Source: Streptomyces griseorubiginosus (GTDB taxonomy: Bacteria > Actinomycetota > Actinomycetes > Streptomycetales > Streptomycetaceae). From it: 64,000 bases of DNA. Position numbers and translations under genes: made by a program. A model generated the notes under the pieces. It was given only the letters and a program-made list of their open reading frames with translations. It had not been told where the DNA came from and did not search any database. The stretch spans positions 266,597 through 330,596 of the forward strand of contig NZ_KQ948744.1 in assembly GCF_001514195.1 (NCBI RefSeq). Reading direction: 5' to 3'. Shown here one piece after another: positions 34,240-42,303 of this stretch. Each line of letters starts with the position of its first letter. The stretch's first letter is position 1.

Positions 34240-35112
34240 GTGCGGTTTCAACTGACTGATGATCAGGTGGCGTTGCGGGACGGCGTGCGGGGGTTGCTTG
34301 CCCGGCGGTTCGATGGGGCGGCGCTGCGGGATGCTGTGGAGGCTCCCGGGCTGGACCGTGGGCTGTGGCGGGAACTGGGTGCCGCTGGGTTCTTTTCGCT
34401 GCGGGTGCCCGAGGCTGACGGCGGGGTCGGACTCGGTCTGCCTGAGGCCGTGTTGGTCTTCGAGGAGGCCGGTCGGGTGCTGTTGCCCGGACCGCTGGTG
34501 GCGACCCACCTCGCCGCCGGTGTCGTGGAGGGGGCCGCCGACGGGGAGGTCGTGGTGGCCGGTGTCGATTCCGGTGGGCTCGTGGAGTGGCTGGACGCGG
34601 CGGACGTCGTGCGCGGCGATGCCAGCGGGGCCGTACCTCTGACCTCGGTGGATCCGCTCACCCCGCTGCACCGGGTGCCCGGGGCAGGCGCGCGTGCCGT
34701 CGATCCGGTCGCCGTGCTGCTCACCGCCGCCGAGCAGCTGGGCACGGCCACGCGTGCGTGCGAGCTGGCCGTCCAACACGCCCGGACCCGGGAGCAGTTC
34801 GGGCAGCCGATCGGGGCGTTCCAGGCGGTCAAGCATCTGTGCGCGGGGATGCTGGTGCGGGCGGAGACGGCACGGGCCGCGGTGTACGCGGCCGCCGTGA
34901 CCGCCGACCCGGTGGACATCGCCGCGGCCCGGCTGCTGGCCGACGAGGCGGCCGAACGGGGGGCCCGCGACTGCCTCCAGGTGCACGGTGGGATGGGGTT
35001 CACCTGGGAGTGCGAGGTGCAGCTGCTGTTGAAGCGGGCCTGGGTGCGGGCCCGGCGGGGCGGCGGCGGTGCGGAGAGCGAGGAGTCGCTCGCCGCCGAT
35101 CTGTTGGCCTGA
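34240..35112 (+). CDS. Acyl-CoA dehydrogenase, short subunit
   Basis: 290 residues, about 90 shorter than the usual dehydrogenase. The N-terminal helical domain (LTDDQVALRDGVRGLLARRF) and C-terminal helical domain (TREQFGQPIGAFQAVKHL and HGGMGFTWECEVQLLLKR) are complete, but the central beta domain is reduced to a short segment (VVVAGVDSGGLVEWLDAAD). That loses most of the FAD-binding barrel, as in the short partner of heteromeric FadE pairs. GTG at 34240 follows GAAGGGG. The pair belongs to the operator-controlled operon. Not a frameshift: no leftover frame restores the barrel. Confidence 0.85.
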   Translation: MRFQLTDDQVALRDGVRGLLARRFDGAALRDAVEAPGLDRGLWRELGAAGFFSLRVPEADGGVGLGLPEAVLVFEEAGRVLLPGPLVATHLAAGVVEGAADGEVVVAGVDSGGLVEWLDAADVVRGDASGAVPLTSVDPLTPLHRVPGAGARAVDPVAVLLTAAEQLGTATRACELAVQHARTREQFGQPIGAFQAVKHLCAGMLVRAETARAAVYAAAVTADPVDIAAARLLADEAAERGARDCLQVHGGMGFTWECEVQLLLKRAWVRARRGGGGAESEESLAADLLA

Positions 35113-35264
35113 GGCGGCCCACGGACTGCCGGTCTCCGGTGCGCCCGGTGTGGATGTCGCGGATTGTGGCATACCGGAATCACGGAGCGTTGATATCGGG
35201 TTGTGTCCTATGTGTGACTCGTCACGTCCTGGAGTCGGCGGCCTGCTCCGGTACCTTGTGTGAG

Positions 35265-35603
35265 ATGCGAGTGGTTCGGAGCCTGAGCCATGCCGGTGTT
35301 GCCGAGGGGGCCGCGCCGGACCCGCCGGTGCGCGCCGCTGCTCGCAGGTCGGACAGGCCTGGACCTGCCGCCTGTTCGACTCCCCGCCGCGAGCGTCGCA
35401 CAGTATCCCGCACGGGTACTCCTTCGCGCTGGAATATGCCCGAAGCGCTTGTTGGGGTGACTGTACGTCAACCATGCTGTCTCGTAAGGGACTCACGTTC
35501 TGTGACCCCGGCTTTGGCCATTGTTCTGGCCATGAAAAAAATGGCTACGATCGTGGCCCTCGTGAGGCGCGAGGCCATGGGCCCGCCGGTTCGGATGGTG
35601 TGA
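35265..35603 (+). CDS. Possible small basic protein, doubtful
   Basis: A 112-codon frame (MRVVRSLSHAGVAEGAAPDP at the start) with no known domain and moderate rather than strong third-position GC. TACCTT at 35252-35257 sits seven bases before its ATG, which would suit a leaderless gene. Equally it could be untranslated leader of the ATP-binding gene. The stretch 35113-35606 otherwise holds only that gene's likely promoter. Confidence 0.2.
   Translation: MRVVRSLSHAGVAEGAAPDPPVRAAARRSDRPGPAACSTPRRERRTVSRTGTPSRWNMPEALVGVTVRQPCCLVRDSRSVTPALAIVLAMKKMATIVALVRREAMGPPVRMV
35546..35551 (+). promoter_or_regulatory. Probable -10 element of the ATP-binding gene
   Basis: TACGAT 56 bases before the GTG start of the next gene; TTGTTC at 35521 is a candidate -35 but the 19-base spacing is long. 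The region also has a repeated TGGCCAT. Confidence 0.35.
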
Positions 35604-35606
35604 GCG

Positions 35607-36089
35607 GTGCAGGTGCTTCAAGTGCAGTTGGAGATCCGGCCCGACCCCGCAGAAGTGGGGCGAGCCCGGCGGTGGGCCCGCGCGCGGCTCGTCGGATCCG
35701 GGGTGGGGGCCGACGAACCGCTTGCCGAGACCCTGATCCTGCTCGTGTCCGAACTGGTCACCAACGCCGTGGTGCACACCGGTCGGCCTGCCGTGCTGCG
35801 GCTGTCCCTGCCGGGCGGGGAGGCGGAGGCGGAGACGGTACCCGTCCGCCTGGAGGTGGCCGACCGCAGCGGTCTGGCTCCGGTGCCGCGGTGGGTGGAC
35901 GGCGACGCGACCGGCGGCCGCGGCCTCGCTCTGGTGGACGGCCTCGCCGACCGCTGGGGCTGGAGCCGGGAGGGCGCCGGCAAGAGCATCTGGTGCGAAC
36001 TCGACCGCTGTGAGCGGCCGCAGCAGGACACGAAGGTCTACGACATCGAGGCGGCGGCCTATGAGGGGCTGGCGTTCGAGGCGGTGTGA
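35607..36089 (+). CDS. HATPase/RsbW-like ATP-binding protein
   Basis: GHKL-type ATP-binding protein of 160 residues, the common Streptomyces class of anti-sigma-like kinases that phosphorylate STAS proteins. The N-box is SELVTNAVVHTGRP (about 49-62) and the G1-like loop is GDATGGRGLALVDGLADRWGW. It lacks a membrane anchor or sensor domain. GTG at 35607 is the best start. The STAS protein at 29751 is a family-compatible partner 5.5 kb away, but such pairs are numerous in streptomycetes, so the link is weak. Confidence 0.85.
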   Translation: MQVLQVQLEIRPDPAEVGRARRWARARLVGSGVGADEPLAETLILLVSELVTNAVVHTGRPAVLRLSLPGGEAEAETVPVRLEVADRSGLAPVPRWVDGDATGGRGLALVDGLADRWGWSREGAGKSIWCELDRCERPQQDTKVYDIEAAAYEGLAFEAV

Positions 36090-36109
36090 CCGGAGCGGGG
36101 GCCGCCCCG

Positions 36110-36680
36110 GGGAGTGCTCGTCGTAGTGACTGGTCAGGGCTTGCCCGTCGTGGTGGCTGGTCAGAGCTTGCCCGTCGTGGTGTCCGGGGCCTGCCCGCGG
36201 GGGTGTTCTGGGCGTGCTCGTGGCGATGGTCCCGGGCCCACCCATGGCGATGTCCCCGGGGCCTGCTCGTCGTATGGTCGCCCGCCGTTCGCATGGTCGC
36301 GGACTGCCCGTCGTACGGTGGTGGATCTGCCTGGCTGGTGGCGGGGGACGTGCCCGGCCCTTGGCCGCCAACTTGCCTGGCTCGTGGGCGCCGACCCCAG
36401 GGCCCGGGGGCGTGGACTCGCCCAGCCCGTGGTCGCCAAACCGCCAGCCCGCCGCCAACCCGTACGGCCCGTGGTCGTTGACTCGCCCAGCCTGTGGCCG
36501 GCAATCCGCCAACCCAGTACGGCCCGTGGTCGTGCACTCACCCAGGCCCTGGCCGCCACACCGCCAGGCCCTGGTTGCCAACCCGCCCAGCCCGGAGGTC
36601 GCCAACCCACCCGGCCCCCGGTCCCGGAAGCCCCCCGGCGCACAGGGCGTGGCGCTCGCCCCCCGCCCAGGGAATCGCCC
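36110..36680. repeat. Degenerate low-complexity repeat tract, about 900 bases without a gene
   Basis: Repeated elements of 20-45 bases such as TTGCCCGTCGTGGTG, ACTCGCCCAGCCCGTGG, ACGGCCCGTGGTCG and GCCAACCCGCCCAGCCC recur with variations from 36110 to about 36650. Long frames are open in several frames on both strands, a product of the repeat and of GC bias. The whole stretch 36090-36994 shows no gene I can support. Confidence 0.7.
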
Positions 36681-36994
36681 GGCGCATGGTTGCAGAAAGC
36701 CGCCCCGGCCCTCCTCGCGGTGTGCCGGTGCGCCGGGGGGTGCATCGGTGCGCGGCGGTGCGAAACCGGACGTAAGTCACTATTCGGCTGTGCGGTGTTG
36801 ACGCACTGTGTTCGATTGATCACGCTGGTGTCAGCGATTCGCCGCGAGGGGACGCCGAGGGCCTCGGTGACGGAGGTCCTCGACGAGAGTGGATCGTGAG
36901 GCGGTGTCGACTCCCCCAGGGCACAGGGGAGTCGATGACGGCGGCGCGCGACGTCGAGCTCGGGGCGGGCCTGCGCGCGCCGCCGACCGACCCC

Positions 36995-37921
36995 TCAGAG
37001 GACCGCCACCGGGGCCACCGGCGTACCGGTGCCGCCGACGAACGGCTCGGGCATCGCCGACAGCAGGAACGCGTAGCGGCCCTCTTCTCCACAGGCTGTG
37101 GACAATTCCTCCAGGTTCCAGTTCTGGCCCTGGAGCATCCCCATCTCCACCAGGTCCAGCGCGTGCACCGGCAGCCACAGGTCCTCGATCTCCGGCGGGA
37201 AGACTTCGAAGGTCAGGGTGTCATTGGCGACCGCCGCGACATCGCGCGCGTGGAACCACTCCGGAGTACGGACCGACAGGCCCGGCGAGGGGTAGGCGTA
37301 GGCCTCCCTGTCCCCTGCCAGGTACGCCTGGATCTGCCCGGTCCGTACGAGCACGACGTCACCGGCACGCACCCGCGTGCCCGCGAGTTCCTCCGCCGCC
37401 TCCAGGTCTTCCGGCGTCACCGCGTGCCCCCCGTCGAGCCGCGCCACGCCCCGCGCGCGGGCCACATCCAGGAGCACCCCGCGCGAGACGACGTGCCGCG
37501 CCTTGTCGATGCCGCTGAACTCGGCGCCGCCGTGCGGGGTGATGGTGCCGGCCGGGCGGCCGTTGTAGAGCATCCCCGAGTGCGAGGCGTGGGTGAGCGC
37601 GTCCCAGTGGGTGGCCGCCTGGAGCCCCATGGTCACCACGTCGTCGCTGCACGCGACCGTCCCCGGGCCGAAGAGCTCCTGGTTGATCTGCACCATCGTG
37701 TGCAGGGGGTTGACCCGGCCCGGCATCACCCCGGTCTGCACGCCGTCCTGCTTCAAGGGGAGCGCCAAGGGGACGCGGCGCCCGGTGCGGACCGTCGCCA
37801 CCGCCTCGCGGACGACCTCGTCGGTGATCAGGTTCAGGGTGCCGATCTCGTCGTCGGCGCCCCAACGCCCCCAGTTGTTCACGCGCTTGGCGATGTCGTG
37901 GAACGCGGCCGGAAGTGACAT
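36995..37921 (-). CDS. Cyclase-family metal-dependent hydrolase
   Basis: Cyclase/kynurenine-formamidase-like fold, 308 residues. The metal-binding motif appears as ATHWDALTHASHSG (about 105-118), equivalent to HxGTHxDxPxH in kynurenine formamidase but with AATHWDALTH, so the first histidine is replaced. Other features are NHWG-like NNWGRWGADDEIGTLNL near the N-terminus and VLVRTGQ. Hydrolysis of an amide or lactone ring is expected for the fold; substrate unknown. It diverges from the SDR gene across the operator region 37951-37986, so it belongs to the regulon. Confidence 0.85.
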   Translation of the reverse strand: MSLPAAFHDIAKRVNNWGRWGADDEIGTLNLITDEVVREAVATVRTGRRVPLALPLKQDGVQTGVMPGRVNPLHTMVQINQELFGPGTVACSDDVVTMGLQAATHWDALTHASHSGMLYNGRPAGTITPHGGAEFSGIDKARHVVSRGVLLDVARARGVARLDGGHAVTPEDLEAAEELAGTRVRAGDVVLVRTGQIQAYLAGDREAYAYPSPGLSVRTPEWFHARDVAAVANDTLTFEVFPPEIEDLWLPVHALDLVEMGMLQGQNWNLEELSTACGEEGRYAFLLSAMPEPFVGGTGTPVAPVAVL

Positions 37922-37950
37922 CGGGCCCTCCCCGGGGCTTGTGTCCGCAC

Positions 37951-37986
37951 ATCTGACGGGTCATAAAATCTAACGGTCCGTCAGAA
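37951..37986. promoter_or_regulatory. Regulon operators 3 and 4
   Basis: A half-site ATCTGACGGGTCATAA (from 37951) followed 17 bases on by ATCTAACGGTCCGTCAGAA (37968-37986), nearly the full palindrome. It lies in the 85-base divergent control region between the cyclase and SDR genes. Confidence 0.65.
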
Positions 37987-38006
37987 ACCGCGGGAAGGGG
38001 CCGGGC

Positions 38007-38873
38007 GTGGGGAACTTCTTGGCAGGCAAGGTGGTCGCCGTTACCGGCGCGGGGCGGGGGATCGGACGAGCGGTGGCCCTGGCCGCGGCGGCCGAGGGGG
38101 CCAAGGTCGTCGTCAACGACTACGGCGTCTCCGTGGACGGGGCGTCCCCCACGAGCGAGGTCGCCTCCGCGGTGGTGAAGGAGATCGAGGCGGCCGGGGG
38201 TGAGGCCGTCGCCGTGGCCGACGACATCTCGACCATGGCGGGCGGCCAGCGGGTCGTCGACACCGCGCTGGCCTCCTACGGGCGGCTCGACGGGGTGGTG
38301 TGCGTGGCCGGGATCCTGCGCGAGCGGATGCTGTTCAACATGTCCGAGGAGGAGTGGGATCCGGTCCTCGCGACCCATCTCAAGGGGACGTTCACCGTCT
38401 TCCGGGCGGCCTCCGCGGTGATGCGGCAGCAGCGGGCCGGGACGTTGATCGGGTTCACCAGCGGAAACCACCAGGGGTCCTTCTCGCAGGCCAACTACAG
38501 CGCCGCGAAAGGCGGGATCATCTCGCTCGTGCGCAGCGCGGCCCTCGCGATGCACAAGTACGGGGTGACCGCGAACGCGGTGGCGCCGGTGGCTCGTACG
38601 CGGATGTCGGCGAACGTCCCCTTCGACCTGGCGGAGATCGGGGAGCCGGAGGACGTGGCCGCGATGGTGGTGTATCTGCTGTCCTCGCGGGCCCGGGAGA
38701 TCACCGGGCAGGTGTACACGGTGGCGGGGTCGAAGATCGCGGTGTGGGCGCAGCCGCGGGAGGTGCGTGCCGCGTATGCCTCCGGCGGGTGGACGCCCGA
38801 GTCGATCGCGGAGTTCTTGCCGGGGTCGGTGGGGGTGGATCCGATGCCGTTGCTTTCGGGGCCGGGCGCCTAG
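38007..38873 (+). CDS. Short-chain dehydrogenase/reductase, MFE-2-like
   Basis: NAD(P)-dependent oxidoreductase of 288 residues. Cofactor motif TGAGRGIG (13-20), CVAGI near 100, and the catalytic YxxxK with Tyr164 and Lys168 in QANYSAAKGG. At the usual catalytic-serine place (13 before Tyr) there is Thr151 with Ser152 beside it. Sequence type resembles the 3-hydroxyacyl-CoA dehydrogenase part of multifunctional enzyme 2, and VNDYG is a signature of that class. It would oxidise the 3-hydroxyacyl-CoA made by the hydratase. GTG at 38007 follows GAAGGGG. Confidence 0.88.
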   Translation: MGNFLAGKVVAVTGAGRGIGRAVALAAAAEGAKVVVNDYGVSVDGASPTSEVASAVVKEIEAAGGEAVAVADDISTMAGGQRVVDTALASYGRLDGVVCVAGILRERMLFNMSEEEWDPVLATHLKGTFTVFRAASAVMRQQRAGTLIGFTSGNHQGSFSQANYSAAKGGIISLVRSAALAMHKYGVTANAVAPVARTRMSANVPFDLAEIGEPEDVAAMVVYLLSSRAREITGQVYTVAGSKIAVWAQPREVRAAYASGGWTPESIAEFLPGSVGVDPMPLLSGPGA

Positions 38874-38920
38874 TCATTGAGGGGTGCGCGTCGAAGGGCG
38901 GCTGCGGGTCGGTTGTGGCC

Positions 38921-38945
38921 GGTCGCGCAGTTCCCCGCGCCCCTG
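38921..38945. repeat. Dispersed intergenic repeat, single arm
   Basis: GGTCGCGCAGTTCCCCGCG plus CCCCTG, in reverse orientation to the copies at 2825 and 7036, in the 109-base gap after the SDR gene. Confidence 0.8.
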
Positions 38946-38982
38946 GGTGGGACTCCGGGGCCTGAGCGGAGAGGAGACCTTC

Positions 38983-40134
38983 GTGGAGTTCGGGTTCACC
39001 GAGGAGGACGAGGCGTTCCGTACCGAAGTGCGGGAATGGCTCGCCGGCCACACCAATGACTGTCAGGACCGCCGTAGCTGGGAACGCACCCTCGGCAAGT
39101 CCGGGTGGATCGGGCTCGGTTGGAGTGAGTCCGGATACGGCAACCGGACCGCCACCCTCACCCGACAAGTCGTCTGGGCCGAGGAGTACGCGCGGTCCGG
39201 GGCGCCCGCGCGGTCCGGGCACATCGGGGAGAAGTTGCTGGCGCCCACTCTTCTCGCGCATGGCAGTGAGGAGCAGAAGGCCCGGTTCCTGCCTCCCGTC
39301 GCCGCCGGGGACGAGTTGTGGTGTCAGGGGTACAGCGAGCCCGGGGCCGGGTCCGATCTCGCCGGGGTGCGGACCAGGGCCGTGCGGGACGGGGACGGGA
39401 CGTACCGGATCAGTGGGCAGAAGATCTGGACCTCGCTGGCGCACGAGGCGGACTGGTGCTTCGTGCTGGCCCGTACCGATCCCGGGTCGAGCCGGCACCG
39501 CGGGCTGTCCTTCCTCCTCGTCCCCATGGATCAGCCGGGGCGCGTCGAGGTGCGGCCCATTCGGCAGATGACCGGGACCAGCGAGTTCAACGAGGTCTTC
39601 TTCGACGGGGCGCACGCGCGTGCGGAGCATGTCGTCGGGGGTGAGGGGAACGGCTGGCGGGTGGCCATGAGCCTGCTGGGCTTCGAGCGCGGGGTGTCCA
39701 CCCTGGCCCAACAGGTCGGGTTCGCGCAGGAGTTGGACCGGGTGGTGCGGGCCGCCGTGCGCAGTGACGCGGTCGCCGATCCGGTCGTACGGGGCCTGCT
39801 CGTGCGGCAGTGGGCCGAGTTGCGGGTCATGCGGTGGAACGCGCTGCGGACGCTGGGTGGTTCGGGGGACACCGGGGCGCCCAATGTGGCCAAGCTGCTG
39901 TGGGCGGGCTGGCATCAGCGGCTCGGTGAGCTGGCGCTGCTCGTGCGCGGGGCGGAGGCCGCGGTCGGGCCCCGGGAATGGTCCCCCGAATCACCGTACG
40001 AACTCGACGAGTTGCAGTACCTGTCCCTGTTCTCGCGGGCCGACACCGTCTACGGCGGCTCGGACCAGGTCCAGCGCACCATCATCGCCGAGCGGGTGCT
40101 CGGTCTGCCCAGGGAACCCAAGGGGGTCGTCTGA
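38983..40134 (+). CDS. Acyl-CoA dehydrogenase
   Basis: Third acyl-CoA dehydrogenase of the regulon, 383 residues, all three domains present. Motifs: FTEEDEAFRTEVREWLAGH, WCQGYSEPGAGSDLAGV, IWTSLAHEADWC, and the FAD-contact GGSDQVQRTIIAERVLGLP. It is closest in type to the full-length subunit at 32974. GTG at 38983 follows GAGGAG. It overlaps the alcohol dehydrogenase (TGATG), so the order SDR, dehydrogenase, alcohol dehydrogenase is one operon. Confidence 0.9.
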   Translation: MEFGFTEEDEAFRTEVREWLAGHTNDCQDRRSWERTLGKSGWIGLGWSESGYGNRTATLTRQVVWAEEYARSGAPARSGHIGEKLLAPTLLAHGSEEQKARFLPPVAAGDELWCQGYSEPGAGSDLAGVRTRAVRDGDGTYRISGQKIWTSLAHEADWCFVLARTDPGSSRHRGLSFLLVPMDQPGRVEVRPIRQMTGTSEFNEVFFDGAHARAEHVVGGEGNGWRVAMSLLGFERGVSTLAQQVGFAQELDRVVRAAVRSDAVADPVVRGLLVRQWAELRVMRWNALRTLGGSGDTGAPNVAKLLWAGWHQRLGELALLVRGAEAAVGPREWSPESPYELDELQYLSLFSRADTVYGGSDQVQRTIIAERVLGLPREPKGVV

Positions 40135-41183
40135 TGCGCGGCGTGCTGTTCGACGGGAGGCACCTCCAGGTCGTCGACGATCTGGAGGTGCGGGAACCGG
40201 AGGCCGGGGAGGTGCTGGTCGCGATCTCGGCGGCCGGGCTGTGCCACAGCGATCTGTCCGTGGTGGACGGGACCATCCCGTTCCCGGTGCCGGTGGTGCT
40301 CGGACACGAGGGCGCCGGGGTCGTGGAGGCTGTGGGGGAGGGGGTCACGCATGTCGGGCCCGGCGACCACGTGGCCCTGTCCACGCTGGCCAACTGCGGG
40401 GCCTGCGCCGACTGCGACCGGGGGCGGCCGACCATGTGCCGCAAGGCCATCGGGCGGCCCCGGAAGCCCTTCTCGCGGGGCGGGGAGCGGGTGTTCCAGT
40501 TCGCGAGCAACTCCGCCTTCGCGCAGCGGACGGTGGTGAAGGCCGTCCAGGCGGTCAGGATCCCGAAGGACATCCCGCTGACCTCCGCCGCGCTCATCGG
40601 GTGCGGAGTGCTGACCGGGGTGGGAGCCGTCCTCAACCGGGCCCGGGTGGACCTCGGGGACAGCGTCCTGGTGATCGGGACCGGCGGGATCGGGCTCAAC
40701 GTCATCCAGGGCGCGCGGATCGCCGGGGCCTCGCGGATCGTGGCCGTGGACGCCAACCCGGCCAAGGAGGCGGTGGCCCGGCAGTTCGGGGCGAGCGACT
40801 TCCTGACGTCGGTGGAGGGGGTGCGGGAGCTGCTGCCGTACGGCGTGGACCACGCCTTCGAGTGCGTGGGGCGGGTCGAACTCGTGCGGGCCGCCATCGA
40901 CCTGCTGGACCGGCACGGACAGGCGGTACTGCTGGGGACGCCGGCGGCGGGCGCGGAGGCGTCCTTCGTCGTCTCGTCGATGTTCCTGGACAAGTCCGTC
41001 CTCGGCTGCCGCTACGGGTCGTCGCGCCCGCAGCGGGACATCCCGAGGTACGCCGAGCTCTACCGCCAGGGACGACTGCTCCTCGACGAACTCGTCACGG
41101 AGACCTACCCGATCGAGGACTTCGAGAAGGCGGTCGGGGACGCGGAGGCGGGGCGGGTGGCACGGGGGGTGCTGACCTTCTGA
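40134..41183 (+). CDS. Zinc-dependent alcohol dehydrogenase
   Basis: Medium-chain dehydrogenase of 349 residues. Catalytic zinc ligands Cys37 (AGLCHSD) and His58-Glu59 (LGHEGAG), structural zinc Cys88/91/94/102 (NCGACADC, MC) and the NAD fold GTGGIGLNV. This is the Rxyl_3153-type actinobacterial class, whose substrates are not settled; oxidation of a hydroxyl on a pathway intermediate is plausible. Its end overlaps the convergent GlxA-type gene by 79 bases. Confidence 0.9.
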   Translation: MRGVLFDGRHLQVVDDLEVREPEAGEVLVAISAAGLCHSDLSVVDGTIPFPVPVVLGHEGAGVVEAVGEGVTHVGPGDHVALSTLANCGACADCDRGRPTMCRKAIGRPRKPFSRGGERVFQFASNSAFAQRTVVKAVQAVRIPKDIPLTSAALIGCGVLTGVGAVLNRARVDLGDSVLVIGTGGIGLNVIQGARIAGASRIVAVDANPAKEAVARQFGASDFLTSVEGVRELLPYGVDHAFECVGRVELVRAAIDLLDRHGQAVLLGTPAAGAEASFVVSSMFLDKSVLGCRYGSSRPQRDIPRYAELYRQGRLLLDELVTETYPIEDFEKAVGDAEAGRVARGVLTF

Positions 41184-42232
41184 GCCGGCGGTCCCGGGAG
41201 TGCCGACCTCCGACCCACCGGTCCGGTCTCGAACCCGGACCCGGCCCGGAAGGTGCGGCGGTACGCGGTCGGGGTGACGCCGAGGGCCGCCTGTAGGTGC
41301 TGGCGCATCGACTGGGCCGTGCCGAAGCCCGCGTCGTGGGCCACCTGGTCGACGGAGAGGTCGGTGGACTCCAGCAGGTGCCGGGCGCGCTCCACCCGCT
41401 GCTGGGTGAGCCACTGGCCGGGGCTGACGCCGACCTCCTCGCGGAAGCGGCGCGTGAAGGTGCGTACCGACATGGCCTCCTGAGCGGCCATGTCCCGCAG
41501 CTGGATCGGCTCGTGGAGGCGGCCCAGCGCCCAGGCGCGCGCCGAGGTGGTGGTCGACGCCTGGGGGTCGGGCACCGGGCGGTGGATGTACTGCGCCTGA
41601 CCGCCGTCCCGGTGCGGTGGTACGACGGTGCGGCGGGCCACCTCGTTGGCGACCGCCGTGCCGTGGTCGCGGCGGACCATGTGCAGGCACAGGTCGACGC
41701 CGGCCGCCACGCCCGCGGACGTCAGGACGTCGCCGTCGTCGATGAACAGGACGTCCGGGTCGACCCTGATCTGCGGGAAGAGCTCCTGGAGCCGGTCGGA
41801 GTCGGCCCAGTGCGTGGTGGCGGGGCGGCCGTCCAGGAAGCCGGCGGCGGCCAGGACGTAGACGCCGGTGCAGATGGAGGCGAGCCGGGTGCCGGGGCGG
41901 ATGTGGGCGAGGGCGGCGGCCAGTTCGTCGGTCAGGACGCCCCGCTCGAAGACCGGGCCCAGTTCGTACGAGGCCGGGACGATCACGGTGTCGGCGGTGG
42001 CCAGGATCTCCGGGCCGTGCTCGACCTGGACGGCGAAGTCGGCGTCGGTCCGCACCGGGCCCGGCGGCCGGATCGAGCAGGTGACGACGTCGTACAGCAG
42101 CCGCCCCTGGGCGTCCCTGGGGCGGCCGAAGATCCGGTGCGGGATGCCCAGCTCGAAGGGGAGGACCCCGTCCATGGCGAGGACGACGATGCGGTGCGGG
42201 CGGAACTGAGGGTCACGCGGTCCTCGACTCAT
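41105..42232 (-). CDS. GlxA-family AraC-type transcriptional regulator
   Basis: Transcription factor of 375 residues: DJ-1/PfpI-like domain at about 12-180 (RIVVLAMDGVLPFELG, SICTGVYVLAAAGFLDG) and a double-HTH AraC domain at about 230-335 (MSVRTFTRRFREEVGVSPGQWL, HDAGFGTAQSMRQHL). The last 35 residues (Pro/Ala/Ser-rich) are read antisense to the alcohol-dehydrogenase end, so they may be dispensable. It diverges from the MFS gene, which it may control. Confidence 0.88.
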   Translation of the reverse strand: MSRGPRDPQFRPHRIVVLAMDGVLPFELGIPHRIFGRPRDAQGRLLYDVVTCSIRPPGPVRTDADFAVQVEHGPEILATADTVIVPASYELGPVFERGVLTDELAAALAHIRPGTRLASICTGVYVLAAAGFLDGRPATTHWADSDRLQELFPQIRVDPDVLFIDDGDVLTSAGVAAGVDLCLHMVRRDHGTAVANEVARRTVVPPHRDGGQAQYIHRPVPDPQASTTTSARAWALGRLHEPIQLRDMAAQEAMSVRTFTRRFREEVGVSPGQWLTQQRVERARHLLESTDLSVDQVAHDAGFGTAQSMRQHLQAALGVTPTAYRRTFRAGSGFETGPVGRRSALPGPPAQKVSTPRATRPASASPTAFSKSSIG

Positions 42233-42303
42233 GGCCCGATCCTAACGAATGCTGTCCTTCGGGCCAATGGCTCCGCCGGGCCGCAGGTCGGATGCTCTAT
42301 GGC

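Noticed and set aside
35493..36605. 370-codon minus-strand frame
   Set aside because: Runs through low-complexity repeats and antisense to the ATP-binding gene; no domain.
36114..36899. 261-codon plus-strand frame
   Set aside because: Same repeat tract, no conserved sequence and several overlapping alternatives.
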